DNA of 64,000 bases. Source: Mucilaginibacter galii (GTDB taxonomy: Bacteria; Bacteroidota; Bacteroidia; Sphingobacteriales; Sphingobacteriaceae). Location: positions 62,001-126,000 of the forward strand of contig NZ_BMDO01000003.1 in assembly GCF_014635825.1 (NCBI RefSeq). The letters run 5' to 3'. The position numbers and the translations under genes were made by a program. Shown here piece after piece: positions 7,901 through 16,891 of the stretch (positions are counted from its first letter, which is position 1; each line of letters begins with the position of its first letter). A model generated the notes under the pieces. It made no database searches and was not told the origin of the DNA. It saw nothing but the letters and a program-made list of their open reading frames with translations.

Positions 7901-8611
7901 TTAGAAATTAAAACCTAACGAAAATCCAATGGTGCGGGTTTTCAACTTTCCTTCATCGCTATTACCGCCAGAGATGTTGGCTAAGCCTAAATCGTAGGTA
8001 GCGTTAACCGATACACCGTTACTAAAGCGGAAACCAGCTAAACCGGTAGCACCATAATCAAAGCGCTTAATGCCGTCATCAGAACCTATTTCTATTTTTT
8101 GGTTAATATCTTCTCTTTCGGTACGTGTTTGGCCATTTATGGTATAAGTATCCTCTCCATAACCTTTAACGCGGGCCCTTATGGCAACCGAGGCAAACGG
8201 ACCAGCGCCTACGTAAAATTTACCGGCACTGGTGGGTACATTAAATACAAAGTTGACAGGTACCTGCACGTATGAAATGTGGGTTTTTGCTTCACCGGTA
8301 GACGAGATAACGTTACCGTTACCAAAGTCAACTCTGCTGTCTAAACCATCTAATTTAAAGCCTTTGCCGCTGTAAAATAAGCCCGGTTGTATAGAGAAAC
8401 CATCGCTCATGCTAATATCGGCAAAAAAGCCGGCCGAAAAGTTTGTGATTTTACCGGTATTAGCAGTGGTAGAACTTCCATCGGCGCTGACTTGTACGCT
8501 GGCCAGATTTAAGCCGCCCCTAATACCGAAAGTTGTTGTTGGCTGGGCATATTGTGCAGACGCGCCTAATGCCGAACCTGCCATGATCATGGCAAGGAAT
8601 AATTTTTTCAT
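7901..8611 (-). CDS. Outer-membrane beta-barrel protein (PorT-like), copy 3
   Basis: The 236-residue product has a signal peptide (MKKLFLAMIMAGSALGASAQY), then TTFGIRGGLNLASV and a strand series parallel to copy 2 (ISYVQVPVNFVFNVP, FYVGAGPFASVAIRARVKGYGE, YGATGLAGFRF, VNATYDLGLANI) and the identical end GFSLGFNF. The extracellular loops differ most. A TATATTTG element on the minus strand at 8632-8639 matches a Bacteroidota -7 box about 20 bases upstream of the ATG, though no clear -33 element is seen. Each copy ends in its own hairpin or gap, so the three are probably transcribed separately. Confidence 0.85.
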   Translation of the reverse strand: MKKLFLAMIMAGSALGASAQYAQPTTTFGIRGGLNLASVQVSADGSSTTANTGKITNFSAGFFADISMSDGFSIQPGLFYSGKGFKLDGLDSRVDFGNGNVISSTGEAKTHISYVQVPVNFVFNVPTSAGKFYVGAGPFASVAIRARVKGYGEDTYTINGQTRTEREDINQKIEIGSDDGIKRFDYGATGLAGFRFSNGVSVNATYDLGLANISGGNSDEGKLKTRTIGFSLGFNF

Positions 8612-8868
8612 ATATGTAATAAAGTTTAGCGCAAATATAAAATTTAAAACTATCTTATTAGTTATTTTATCGTTAAAAAATATTCATCTTTCTCTTAAAT
8701 CGGCATTTAAGTGTAGGAGAATCACTTTTTTGCGATGTAATTAAACCATGCATTGAGAAGTTTTACCTTAACAAAGTGCTTACGTCTATGATGTATACTT
8801 AACAATAGTTAATAAAGCAGCATGGGGTGTACAACATTTAACTGAATCAATTGTATTTAACGTATACT

Positions 8869-9360
8869 ATGAAGAACTTACTATACCTGTTAATTATCCC
8901 GATTACCTTTTTATCGTGTAAAAAGAAGAACCATGATCCTGATCCTGAGCCGCAAACACCTAATGTGATACAGGGTAAATTTTACGGTGCTCCGTTTGAA
9001 GCCAAAGTAGCTATTGAGCGGTATACCAGTTTTAGCATGGGTAATTATAAACCCGAAGACTTGGTTTGTTTGTACATCTCATCAAATGCATCCCGTAATT
9101 GCAGCAGCACGCTTAAAGAGTTTTCGATGAGGCTTACCGCGCCTAAGAAACCTGGCACTTACTCGCAAAACGATGTATATATACTTACCAATGATCCACG
9201 CGATCCTACAGGAACTGAGGGTGCTCTTTTCTCTTCGGAAACTACCATTATCACCATTACCTCGGTAACTGCGGATAAGGTTATTGGACAGGTTGACATT
9301 AAGCGTTCAGAAGACAATACCGAACTCAAAGGGCGATTTGAAGCCAGCGTATGCCGTTAA
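8869..9360 (+). CDS. Putative lipoprotein of unknown function
   Basis: From the ATG at 8869 the 163-residue product begins with a lipoprotein signal (MKNLLYLLIIPITFLSC, with the acylated Cys at 17) followed by KKKNHDPDPEPQTP, a charged, proline-rich tether. The mature part (about 35-163) looks like a small beta-rich domain. I do not recognise a family. The start at 8869 is preferred over 8851 because it directly opens the signal sequence. The charged KKK after Cys favours inner-leaflet or periplasmic retention over surface export, but this rule is uncertain here. Its 3' end faces the glycosyltransferase gene with a 12-base gap. Confidence 0.75.
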   Translation: MKNLLYLLIIPITFLSCKKKNHDPDPEPQTPNVIQGKFYGAPFEAKVAIERYTSFSMGNYKPEDLVCLYISSNASRNCSSTLKEFSMRLTAPKKPGTYSQNDVYILTNDPRDPTGTEGALFSSETTIITITSVTADKVIGQVDIKRSEDNTELKGRFEASVCR

Positions 9361-9372
9361 ACAAGCCCGGAG

Positions 9373-10344
9373 CTACAAGCCTGAATTTAGGAAATTAGCC
9401 AAGGGCTGCTCGGGCATTTCGTTCATGCATTTAAAATGGCCGAGCGGGCATTTCTCCTGGCCAAATTTTGAACAAGGGCGGCAAGGCAGTTCTATACCGG
9501 CCACCAGGGCCTTATCAATTTGATAAGGCTGCACGCCTAACAATTCGGGCACGGTACTACCCCAAACCGAGGCAATGGGAATGTTAAAAGCTTCGGCAAT
9601 GTGGGTAAGCCCCGTATCAAAACCGATAAGACGTTCGGCTTTAGAGGTCAGAAAAACCGATTCATCGAGCGTGGTGATGCTGCAAGCATTATAAACCTTG
9701 TTTCCCAAAGCAGCTGCAATTTCATCTCCATTGGCTTTAACATCGTTTCCGCCCAAAAGCACAATGGGTAGCTTAATTTGCCTGCAGAGGCTAATGATTT
9801 TGGCGTTGGGCATTCGCTTGGTAAAATGCGTAGCGCCTATTACAAAGGCAATATAACCCTCGTGATGTGTGGCAGGGAGCAGGTGAGTAAGGCTATATTG
9901 ATTTTTTATATAGTAGTTAATGGGTTGGCCATCATTTACCACGCCTAAAGGTTTTACCGCTTTCAGGTAACGGTCTACCAAATGTAAGGGTGGTACCAGC
10001 TTCAGGTTAAATTTCAGGCTCAGCCATTTGCGCAACCGCTGCTTATCGTACGTAAACGCCTTAATGCCGGTGCGTAGTTTGATGATGCTGGTGCGCAGGT
10101 TGGTGTGCAGGTCAACAAGGTAATCATATTGTTCGGCCTTAATATCTATAATGGTTTCGCCCAGGCTGGGTTTCAGCAGCAGCAGTTTATCCAGGTACGG
10201 GTTATTATCATAAATATACCGGAAAGCTGGCTTGGTTAAAAAGTGTACTTCGGCATTGGGTAACTGCTGCTTGAGGCAACGTACCACGGGCGTGGTATAA
10301 ATAATATCGCCCATGGAGCTAAAGCGGATCACCAGTATTTTCAT
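9373..10344 (-). CDS. Glycosyltransferase family 9 (heptosyltransferase-like)
   Basis: The 323-residue product opens MKILVIRFSSMGDIIYTTPVVRCLKQQLP, the usual N-terminus of GT9 lipopolysaccharide heptosyltransferases. The C-terminal half has the nucleotide-sugar site with IGFDTGLTHIAEAFNIPIASVWGST. A GT9 enzyme transfers ADP-heptose (or a related sugar) to lipid A-core. It is the last gene of a minus-strand run polX, heptose kinase, heptose adenylyltransferase, GT9, with a 20-base gap to the previous gene. The neighbours make the ADP-heptose donor, so heptose transfer is a good inference. Confidence 0.88.
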   Translation of the reverse strand: MKILVIRFSSMGDIIYTTPVVRCLKQQLPNAEVHFLTKPAFRYIYDNNPYLDKLLLLKPSLGETIIDIKAEQYDYLVDLHTNLRTSIIKLRTGIKAFTYDKQRLRKWLSLKFNLKLVPPLHLVDRYLKAVKPLGVVNDGQPINYYIKNQYSLTHLLPATHHEGYIAFVIGATHFTKRMPNAKIISLCRQIKLPIVLLGGNDVKANGDEIAAALGNKVYNACSITTLDESVFLTSKAERLIGFDTGLTHIAEAFNIPIASVWGSTVPELLGVQPYQIDKALVAGIELPCRPCSKFGQEKCPLGHFKCMNEMPEQPLANFLNSGL

Positions 10345-10364
10345 TGCCTTGCGTTAACCCTACC

Positions 10365-10868
10365 TCAGGATAGTTGATTCCTGATCTTTTGTATAATTGA
10401 GGTGGATGAATACCCCTCTACAAAGTTAATGGTTTTTACCTCGCCTCCGTTGGCTATCACCTCTTTGCCGCCTACAATGTTTTCTATCTGGTAATCGGCA
10501 CCCTTCACTAATATATCGGGCATCAAGGAAGTGACCAGGTTTAAAGGTGTGTCTTCTTCAAAAAGTACCACCGCATCTACAAAGAACAAAGCTGCCAGCA
10601 GCGCTGCCCGGCTATCCTGACCGTTAACCGGCCGGTCGGTACCTTTGAGGCGTTTAACCGAGGCGTCGGCATTGAGGCCAATGATGAGCTTATCGCCCAT
10701 TTCGGCAGCTTTGGCCATATAGGTGATATGGCCTATGTGCAAAAGGTCGAACACGCCGTTGGTGAACACCACTTTTTTGCCCTCCTGTTTCCACCGAGCC
10801 ATACGTTCCTGCAAGGTAGGCAGATCGGCAATTTTTGAAAGCAGTAGTTTTTCCAGGTCGGGTTGCAT
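10365..10868 (-). CDS. rfaE2: D-glycero-beta-D-manno-heptose 1-phosphate adenylyltransferase (RfaE2/HldE C-domain type)
   Basis: This enzyme joins AMP to heptose 1-phosphate late in ADP-heptose synthesis. The 167-residue product has the nucleotidyltransferase signature VVFTNGVFDLLHIGHITYM, with the HxGH site, and GLNADASVKRLKG plus EDTPLNLV and VKGADY typical of RfaE2. The ATG at 10868 is chosen because the extra 20 residues of the longer frame (from 10928) have no family counterpart. In E. coli this domain is fused to the kinase as HldE; here the two are separate adjacent genes, as in many Bacteroidota. Confidence 0.93.
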   Translation of the reverse strand: MQPDLEKLLLSKIADLPTLQERMARWKQEGKKVVFTNGVFDLLHIGHITYMAKAAEMGDKLIIGLNADASVKRLKGTDRPVNGQDSRAALLAALFFVDAVVLFEEDTPLNLVTSLMPDILVKGADYQIENIVGGKEVIANGGEVKTINFVEGYSSTSIIQKIRNQLS

Positions 10869-11011
10869 GGTAGTAAAGTTATAAAAATTATCGGGTGGTA
10901 GGCATGAGTTATGTTGACCCAAGGTCATCCGCCCTGTCCGTGTTGACCGTTCTAATAAAACGTACTTTTTTGAAGTTTTATGAAGAAATAGGGAAATTAT
11001 TTAAGGTAAAA

Positions 11012-11992
11012 TCAACTGCGTTCCACGTCTTGTAAGATCTCGGCCAGGGTAGTGGTTGCGCTTCCTACACGGCGTATTACAATAGCGGCAGCGTGGTTGG
11101 CCAGCTCGCAGGCTTCTTCCACACTCATGCCTGAGGCTATAAAGTAAGCCATAGCTGCGAGCACTGTATCGCCAGCACCAGTTACGTCAAACACTTCGGT
11201 GGCCTTAACAGGTAACAGCTTGTAAGTGAGCTCGCTTACAATGGCCATGCCTTCTTCAGATAACGTTACCACCAGGTATTCAACCCCAGTTTGTTCAAAA
11301 ATGGTTTTTGAAGCTTGTTGCAAGTCATCAATGGTCTTTATCTTTTCTGCCTTGGCTGCTTCCGTTAACTCTTTACGGTTAGGCTTGATGATATAAACGT
11401 CTTTATACTTGCTGTAATTCAAGCCTTTAGGGTCAACAATGATCTTTTTGCCTTGCTCATTTATAGCCGCTATTAATCGTTGAGTTAAGGAAGGAGAGAA
11501 CAAACCTTTGTTATAATCTGAAAATAGCACAATGTCGGTCTGTGCTATACAGTCTTTCAGTTTTTTAAGTAGCTCATCTTCAAGGTCTACGGCTATAGCG
11601 TCGGTCACTTCGCGGTCTACCCGCACCAGTTGATGGCTTCCTGCCAGCACACGCGTTTTTACCGTGGTAGGACGGCTGCTGTCTTTAATGATACAGCAGG
11701 TATCAATACCTTCCTGCTCTAAAATAGTGGTAAGTTGTCCGCCTGAAACATCATCGCCCACCAAGCCACCTAAAACCACCTTAGCACCCATAGAAATGAG
11801 GTTTTGGGCTACATTGGCTGCACCTCCCAGGGTAGTAGATTCGCTTTTTACGTTCACCACAGGTACTGGAGCCTCGGGCGAAAGACGGGTGGCATCGCCC
11901 CATACATAATGGTCGATCATGAGATCGCCAATAACCAATATATTAGGCTGTTTGCCAGTTTGTATAACCGAGCGTAATTTATCTATCAGCAT
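11012..11992 (-). CDS. rfaE1: D-glycero-beta-D-manno-heptose-7-phosphate kinase (RfaE1/HldA type)
   Basis: A PfkB-family sugar kinase of 326 residues that phosphorylates heptose 7-phosphate at C1. The N-terminal part has VIGDLMIDHYVWGDATRLSPEAPVPVV and LGGAANVAQNL, characteristic of HldA/RfaE1. The ATP-site and catalytic Asp signature VTGAGDTVLAAMAYFIASG lies at about 268-286. It sits 34 bases after polX and 143 bases before the adenylyltransferase start on the same strand, so the three heptose genes probably share a transcript, with a possible internal promoter in the 143-base gap. Confidence 0.93.
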   Translation of the reverse strand: MLIDKLRSVIQTGKQPNILVIGDLMIDHYVWGDATRLSPEAPVPVVNVKSESTTLGGAANVAQNLISMGAKVVLGGLVGDDVSGGQLTTILEQEGIDTCCIIKDSSRPTTVKTRVLAGSHQLVRVDREVTDAIAVDLEDELLKKLKDCIAQTDIVLFSDYNKGLFSPSLTQRLIAAINEQGKKIIVDPKGLNYSKYKDVYIIKPNRKELTEAAKAEKIKTIDDLQQASKTIFEQTGVEYLVVTLSEEGMAIVSELTYKLLPVKATEVFDVTGAGDTVLAAMAYFIASGMSVEEACELANHAAAIVIRRVGSATTTLAEILQDVERS

Positions 11993-12026
11993 TTATTGCG
12001 TTAAGTTTTAAGTTGAACAGATGCTA

Positions 12027-13718
12027 TTAACGTTTAACCGACTGATTTGCTTTTTTACGCAAGAAGATTTCTTGTAAATGCGGTAAATCAAGAGCGTTTA
12101 AGCAGTTTTCTTTGGTTACGCCACCTTTGCGCGCTGCCAAAATTCCGTAAGCCATGTCATGAAAACCTTCTTTTCGGTGGGCATCGGGGTTGATGGAAAG
12201 CATGACGCCTTTTTCGATTGCATACTGGCACCAGCGCCAATCCAAATCTAACCTGAATGGATTAGCATTGATCTCAATAGCCACATTATTAGCCGCGCAG
12301 GCATCTATAACTTTTTCATAGTCAATTTCATAACCTTTACGGCTCAACAGTAAGCGGCCCGTAGGGTGGCCCAATATGGTAGTATAAGGGTTTTCAACCG
12401 CTTTAATAATACGTGCGGTAGCCTTGTCCTTATCCATTTTAATGTTGGAATGTACCGAGGCTACAATGAAATCAAAGCGTTCCAATATCTCGTTTGGGTA
12501 ATCGAGCGAACCATCACCTAAAATATCCGACTCAATGCCTTTAAATATATGAAAATCAGTAATCTTCTTATTCAGATGGTCAATTTCTTCATGCTGTTGT
12601 AATACCCGCTCAATGCTCAATCCTTTGGCGTAAACGGCACTTTTACTATGATCGCAAATGCCCAGGTAGGTGAGTTTCATTTCATCGCGGCAGTATAGTG
12701 CCATTTCCTCGAGGGTATTAATACCATCGCTCCAGGTACTGTGGTTGTGCAGTGCTCCTTTAAGATCATAAAAGTCGATGAGGTCGGGCAGGTTATTAGC
12801 TTCGGCTTTGTTAATGAAGGTGTTACCCTCGCGTAATTCGGGAGGCATCCAGGGCAGGCTTGCTTTCCTGTAGATGAACTCCTCGCTTTCGGGCTGATCG
12901 ACAATATCGTTAATACGTTCATTTACAGCAGCCACATGCTCTTCACTACCGGTGTAAATAAACAGATCCCGGTAGAAGAAGCGTTTTTCGGCAACGATGA
13001 GGTCTACCAGTAATCCATTGGCTGTTTCGCCGTTTACATGGCAGTCTTTAACCGTGATCTTATTTAATAAGGTCGAAGTTTCCAGGTCATTTAATACCAA
13101 CTCCGGGTCGCGGCTTCCTATCACAATGCTCAATTCGGAAATAACCTCGCAGCAACGGCGGTAATCGCCGGCAAACTCAATTAACGCCCCGGGGAACATG
13201 CCTTTAAGCAGCAACATCAATTCATCAGCCTCGTGTTTAGCTTGGGCATACAGAAACTTGCCATTGCTGGCCATACGGAATTCCAGTACACGTTTTATTT
13301 CTTCTTGTGTCTTGATACCGAAGCCTTTAGCTTCTATCAGTCGGTTCTCATTACAGGCGTAATAAAGCTCGCCCGTATTCTCAATACCCAGATCACGCCA
13401 AATGATGGCTACCTTTTTAGGGCCTATACCTTTGATGTGCAGCATCTCTATCACGCCATCCGGAGTTGCTTGCAGCAGGTCTTCCAGGTCTTTGATGGAG
13501 CCTGTTTCGAGCAGTTCTTTAATGTAGGCGGCAATGCTCTTACCTATACCTTCAATCTGCGTAACCTCTTCTGTACTTTTATCGGCCAGCTTAAATGGCA
13601 GCTTATCTACCTTAAATGCGGCATTAGTAACCGAGCGTATTTTGAAAGAGTTTTGCTCATGCAGCTCCATTAATTGAGCTAACAATTTTAAACGGCCGGC
13701 AATAGGTTTATTTTCCAT
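12027..13718 (-). CDS. polX: PolX-type protein: helix-hairpin-helix, degenerate polymerase X and PHP domains
   Basis: The 563-residue product follows the bacterial PolX layout. Helix-hairpin-helix elements (IEGIGKSIAAYIKELL near 54-70; HIKGIGPKKV near 94-103) come first. A polymerase-X palm follows, then a C-terminal PHP domain from about 318 with HNHSTWSDG (324-332), GICDHS (353-358), ESDILGDGSLDYP, VHS and NPDAH. The PHP motifs look intact, which fits a metal-dependent 3'-5' exonuclease or phosphatase. The palm motif that should read R-R-x-x-E-x-x-x-D-L-D is RRCCEVISELS (187-197), so both catalytic Asp of the DxD pair are missing, while a later Asp in VDL (239) is kept. Polymerase activity is therefore doubtful. 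It leads the heptose operon. Confidence 0.9.
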   Translation of the reverse strand: MENKPIAGRLKLLAQLMELHEQNSFKIRSVTNAAFKVDKLPFKLADKSTEEVTQIEGIGKSIAAYIKELLETGSIKDLEDLLQATPDGVIEMLHIKGIGPKKVAIIWRDLGIENTGELYYACNENRLIEAKGFGIKTQEEIKRVLEFRMASNGKFLYAQAKHEADELMLLLKGMFPGALIEFAGDYRRCCEVISELSIVIGSRDPELVLNDLETSTLLNKITVKDCHVNGETANGLLVDLIVAEKRFFYRDLFIYTGSEEHVAAVNERINDIVDQPESEEFIYRKASLPWMPPELREGNTFINKAEANNLPDLIDFYDLKGALHNHSTWSDGINTLEEMALYCRDEMKLTYLGICDHSKSAVYAKGLSIERVLQQHEEIDHLNKKITDFHIFKGIESDILGDGSLDYPNEILERFDFIVASVHSNIKMDKDKATARIIKAVENPYTTILGHPTGRLLLSRKGYEIDYEKVIDACAANNVAIEINANPFRLDLDWRWCQYAIEKGVMLSINPDAHRKEGFHDMAYGILAARKGGVTKENCLNALDLPHLQEIFLRKKANQSVKR

Positions 13719-13954
13719 AATAGGTTAGTAGCGGCCGTAAAAATACAAAAGCCATTGTAATGAACAGCGTTTGCCGGCATTTTGTTCATCAGGTAATAAT
13801 AAGATGATTGCATAGGTATCAAGGTGTTGGCAACTTCAAGAAATTAGATATATCCACCGAAAAGTTAGAGAAAACCTCAAAAAACCTCAAAAAATTAGAT
13901 CGGGCAAAGTACCGCTGTTTCTTTACCACAAGCGAACATTTATTGCACAAAAAA

Positions 13955-13973
13955 AGCCACCTTTTGGGTGGCT
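13955..13973 (-). terminator. Intrinsic terminator of sppA
   Basis: AGCCACC (13955-13961) and GGTGGCT (13967-13973) pair perfectly around TTTTG. On the minus strand the stem is followed by TTTTTTTG, just 20 bases past the sppA stop. Confidence 0.85.
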
Positions 13974-13993
13974 CAAATTATGGAAATTCGATT

Positions 13994-15769
13994 TTACTTT
14001 ACTTCGGTTAAAAAGGGTAGGCGGGCCTGCGGGGTACGCATCATTTGTTTAATGCCTTTCAGCTGTTCGTAGTATTGATAGCTTTCGCCCAGTTCGGCTT
14101 TGGCAAAGTGGGTGCTTACCCGGCTTTGAATGTCGCTGCCAAAACTTTTAAACAGGCTCTTTTGCTCAGGGTAGCCTACTACTTTGTAATCGGTTATCTT
14201 GGCTTTTTTGGCGGCGCTGGCAATGGCATCGTTGATGCTGCCCAGGCGGTCAACCAATCCTATCTTTATGGCCTGTTCGCCGGTCCAAACGCGGCCCTGG
14301 CCAATGCTGTTAATATATGCTTGCGTTTTATTACGGCCCTTGGCAACGGCGTTGGTAAAATCGCCATAACCGCGGTTAACTTCGTCTTGCAATATTGCAC
14401 GTTCTTCGGGAGTCAGGGGGCGGGTGGCATCGCCTAAATCGGCGTATTTACCGGTTTTAACACCATCAAAGGTAATACCTAATTTACCGTTTAGGAACTT
14501 TTGCATGTTGGGTAATATAGCAAATATGCCTATAGAGCCGGTAATGGTATTAGGTTCGGCTATAATAGAATCGGCAGCGCAGGCAATGTAATAGCCGCCA
14601 GATGCTGCATAATCGCCCATGGATACGATAACCGGTTTTACTTGTTTGGTGAGGCTTACTTCGCGCCATATCACGTCGCTGGCTAATGAGCTGCCGCCGG
14701 GTGAGTTTACACGCAAAACCACCGCCTTCACATTATCATCTAACCTTACCTTGCGTAAAGCGGCCGATATTTTATCCGAGCCAATGGTGTTATCATCGCC
14801 ATCGCCGCCTGTAATCTCGCCCGAAGCATAGATCATGGCTATTTGATCGCCCGACGATTTGTTGCCATCATCGGTCGTTTTGCCGTCGTTGTCTTTAGCA
14901 TACTCGGCTAAGGTTATGCTGCTTAAATCTTTTTTAAAATCGGTATTGGTGAGTTTTTTAAGTTCGCTAAGTACTTCGTCTTTATACTTTAAACCATCTA
15001 CCAGTTTATACTGTAAAGCATCGGCAGGGTAGTGTATGGTTAAATTGTTGGCCATGCTGTAAAGGCTGTCTTTACTTAAGTGGCGACTTGTGCTTACACA
15101 AGTTAAAAACTGGTTGTATAACGAGCCTAAGTAAGCGGTAACCTGCAAGCGGTTGGCATCGCTCATTTTTTCTAAAAAGAAAGGTTCCACAGCGCTTTTG
15201 TAAGTACCTACTTTAATAATCTGTGCTTCGATGCCTAGTTTATCTAATGCACCTTTAAAAAAGGTCACCTGCGAACTCATACCCCTAAACTCGAAAATGC
15301 CTTTAGGGTTGATATAAACCTTATCGGCTACTGAGGCGAGGTAATAAAAGCCTTGGGTGTAAATTTCGGAGTAAGCAATGATGAATTTTTTAGATTTTTT
15401 GAAGTCGATAAGCGCGTTACGTATTTCTTCGGTAGTGGCCTGGCCGCCCATCATGTAGCTGTCGGTCAGGAAAATACCTTTAATATGATCGTCGGTTTTT
15501 GCTTTTTTAATGCTGGCTAAAATATCGTTCAGGCCAACGCTTTTATCATCACCCAGGCCTAAAAACGGGAGTGAAGACAGGGGATTGTTAGGCGTACGTT
15601 CGGGAATGGCAGTTTTAAAGGAGATGTTCAGGATAGAATTATCATCAACAGTAACGTCTTTATCGCTTGCAGCCGATGCAATTAGCCCAATCACTACGCA
15701 GATCATGATTACACCAACTACAATAAAACCTACTATGCTGGCCAGTACGAACTTGAAAAATTGTTTCAT
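13994..15769 (-). CDS. sppA: Signal peptide peptidase SppA, 67K type
   Basis: SppA is a membrane-anchored serine protease that degrades cleaved signal peptides. The 591-residue product has an N-terminal membrane anchor (about residues 5-33) and the duplicated protease fold of the long form. The catalytic Lys is in IKVGTYKSAVEPF (K191) and the nucleophilic Ser in MGDYAASGGYYIACAAD (S390), the same spacing as the E. coli K209/S409 pair. VNSPGGSSLASDVIWREV and GSIGIFAILPNMQKFLNG are family hallmarks. It is divergent from folK across an 86-base gap and is followed by a strong terminator. Confidence 0.95.
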   Translation of the reverse strand: MKQFFKFVLASIVGFIVVGVIMICVVIGLIASAASDKDVTVDDNSILNISFKTAIPERTPNNPLSSLPFLGLGDDKSVGLNDILASIKKAKTDDHIKGIFLTDSYMMGGQATTEEIRNALIDFKKSKKFIIAYSEIYTQGFYYLASVADKVYINPKGIFEFRGMSSQVTFFKGALDKLGIEAQIIKVGTYKSAVEPFFLEKMSDANRLQVTAYLGSLYNQFLTCVSTSRHLSKDSLYSMANNLTIHYPADALQYKLVDGLKYKDEVLSELKKLTNTDFKKDLSSITLAEYAKDNDGKTTDDGNKSSGDQIAMIYASGEITGGDGDDNTIGSDKISAALRKVRLDDNVKAVVLRVNSPGGSSLASDVIWREVSLTKQVKPVIVSMGDYAASGGYYIACAADSIIAEPNTITGSIGIFAILPNMQKFLNGKLGITFDGVKTGKYADLGDATRPLTPEERAILQDEVNRGYGDFTNAVAKGRNKTQAYINSIGQGRVWTGEQAIKIGLVDRLGSINDAIASAAKKAKITDYKVVGYPEQKSLFKSFGSDIQSRVSTHFAKAELGESYQYYEQLKGIKQMMRTPQARLPFLTEVK

Positions 15770-15855
15770 TAACTATTTTAAATAATTTATATATGCAAAC
15801 TTAATCATTGGCTGCATATAAACTTTAGAGCCAACCATATAATATTTGTTACAAC

Positions 15856-16344
15856 ATGGTAAACGTTTATTTGTTATTAGGCAGTAATTTGGGAAACAGA
15901 CTGTTGTATTTACAGGAAGCCGCCCGGCAAATAAATGAGCATGCGGGGCAAGTTGTAACACAATCGGCAGTGTACGAAACGCAAAGCTGGGGAAACACTA
16001 CGGTGCCCGATTATTTGAACCAGGTATTATTAATACAAACCCATTTATTGCCGCACCATTTGTTGCAGGTGTTGTTGAAAATTGAGTTACAACTCGGCCG
16101 CGAACGCCAGGAAAAGTGGGGCGCGCGTACCATGGATATTGATATTTTATTTTATGATAGCGATATTATTGAGGATGTTGATTTGACCGTGCCGCACCCC
16201 GAGTTACATAACAGGCGATTTACCTTAGCGCCTCTGGCCGAAATAGCGCCTGATTTTGTACACCCGGTGCTCAATAAAACGATAAGCTTACTCAAATTTG
16301 AGCTACATGATGATTTGCAAGTAAAAAAATATATTTTTGAATAA
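15856..16344 (+). CDS. folK: 2-amino-4-hydroxy-6-hydroxymethyldihydropteridine diphosphokinase
   Basis: FolK transfers pyrophosphate from ATP to the pterin precursor in folate synthesis. The 162-residue product opens VNVYLLLGSNLGNRLLYLQEA and has the family signature WGARTMDIDILFYDS, with the metal-binding DxD, then VPHPELHNRRFTLAPLAEIAPDFVHP. Length is normal. An AATATTTG element (15841-15848) one base off the -7 consensus lies only 8 bases before the ATG, so the leader may be very short. An HPt gene follows after 16 bases on the same strand. Confidence 0.95.
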   Translation: MVNVYLLLGSNLGNRLLYLQEAARQINEHAGQVVTQSAVYETQSWGNTTVPDYLNQVLLIQTHLLPHHLLQVLLKIELQLGRERQEKWGARTMDIDILFYDSDIIEDVDLTVPHPELHNRRFTLAPLAEIAPDFVHPVLNKTISLLKFELHDDLQVKKYIFE

Positions 16345-16360
16345 CTTTTAATAACTCCTT

Positions 16361-16732
16361 ATGGCTGAAGCGCTATCAAACCCTGAACCTGATCTTTCAT
16401 TTTTGTACGAAATTGCTGATGGGAGCGATGAGTTCATTATTGAATCGATAGACATGTTTTCGCAGCAAACGCCGCAGCTTCTGGAAGAGATAGGACAGGG
16501 CATTGCCGACCAGAACTGGCAGGTAGCCGGAGCAGCCGCCCATAAGTTGAAACCCAACATGGGTTTTTTTGGCATGCATACCCTACAGCAAATGATGGCC
16601 GATATTGAGCACATGTCTAAAGGCGGTGTGCCCGACATTAGTCAGATCAGCCAAAAATTCAATACCGCCAAAGGAATGATTGAAGAAAATTTGGTGAGGT
16701 TGCAGGCGATCAAAGCGGAGAAGTTAGGGTAA
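16361..16732 (+). CDS. Stand-alone HPt (histidine phosphotransfer) domain protein
   Basis: The 123-residue product is essentially one HPt four-helix bundle. The phospho-accepting His is H61 in AAAHKLKPNMGFFGM, preceded by the acidic, helical DMFSQQTPQLLEEIGQGI. HPt proteins relay phosphoryl groups between hybrid kinases and response regulators. No kinase or regulator is adjacent; the upstream neighbour is folK (16-base gap), so its partners are encoded elsewhere. The nearest candidate partners here are the kinases near 44.5 and 51 kb and the SixA-like phosphatase near 6 kb, but nothing in the sequence ties them together. Confidence 0.88.
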   Translation: MAEALSNPEPDLSFLYEIADGSDEFIIESIDMFSQQTPQLLEEIGQGIADQNWQVAGAAAHKLKPNMGFFGMHTLQQMMADIEHMSKGGVPDISQISQKFNTAKGMIEENLVRLQAIKAEKLG

Positions 16733-16788
16733 TAACTTCTTCAAGCTTGTTGATACCAAACTATATCTAAAAGTTTGGATAAACCGGT

Positions 16789-16821
16789 TGTCATTTCGAA
16801 CGACAGTGAGAAATCCTGTTC
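16789..16821 (+). repeat. Half-copy of palindromic repeat family A
   Basis: The sequence TGTCATTTCGAACGACAGTG followed by AGAAATCCTGTTC matches the left arm of the full copies at 25365, 28135 and 60556. The matching right arm is missing. Confidence 0.7.
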
Positions 16822-16891
16822 GAGTGAATAGGTTTCTGCTTTTAAGCTTTGTTTGTGCTTTTAAACTACCTTCGTCTGCTCAATTGCCGCA

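Noticed and set aside
13808..14011. 67-codon plus-strand frame after polX
   Set aside because: It runs across the sppA terminator and into the end of sppA, and the Lys-rich sequence resembles no known protein.
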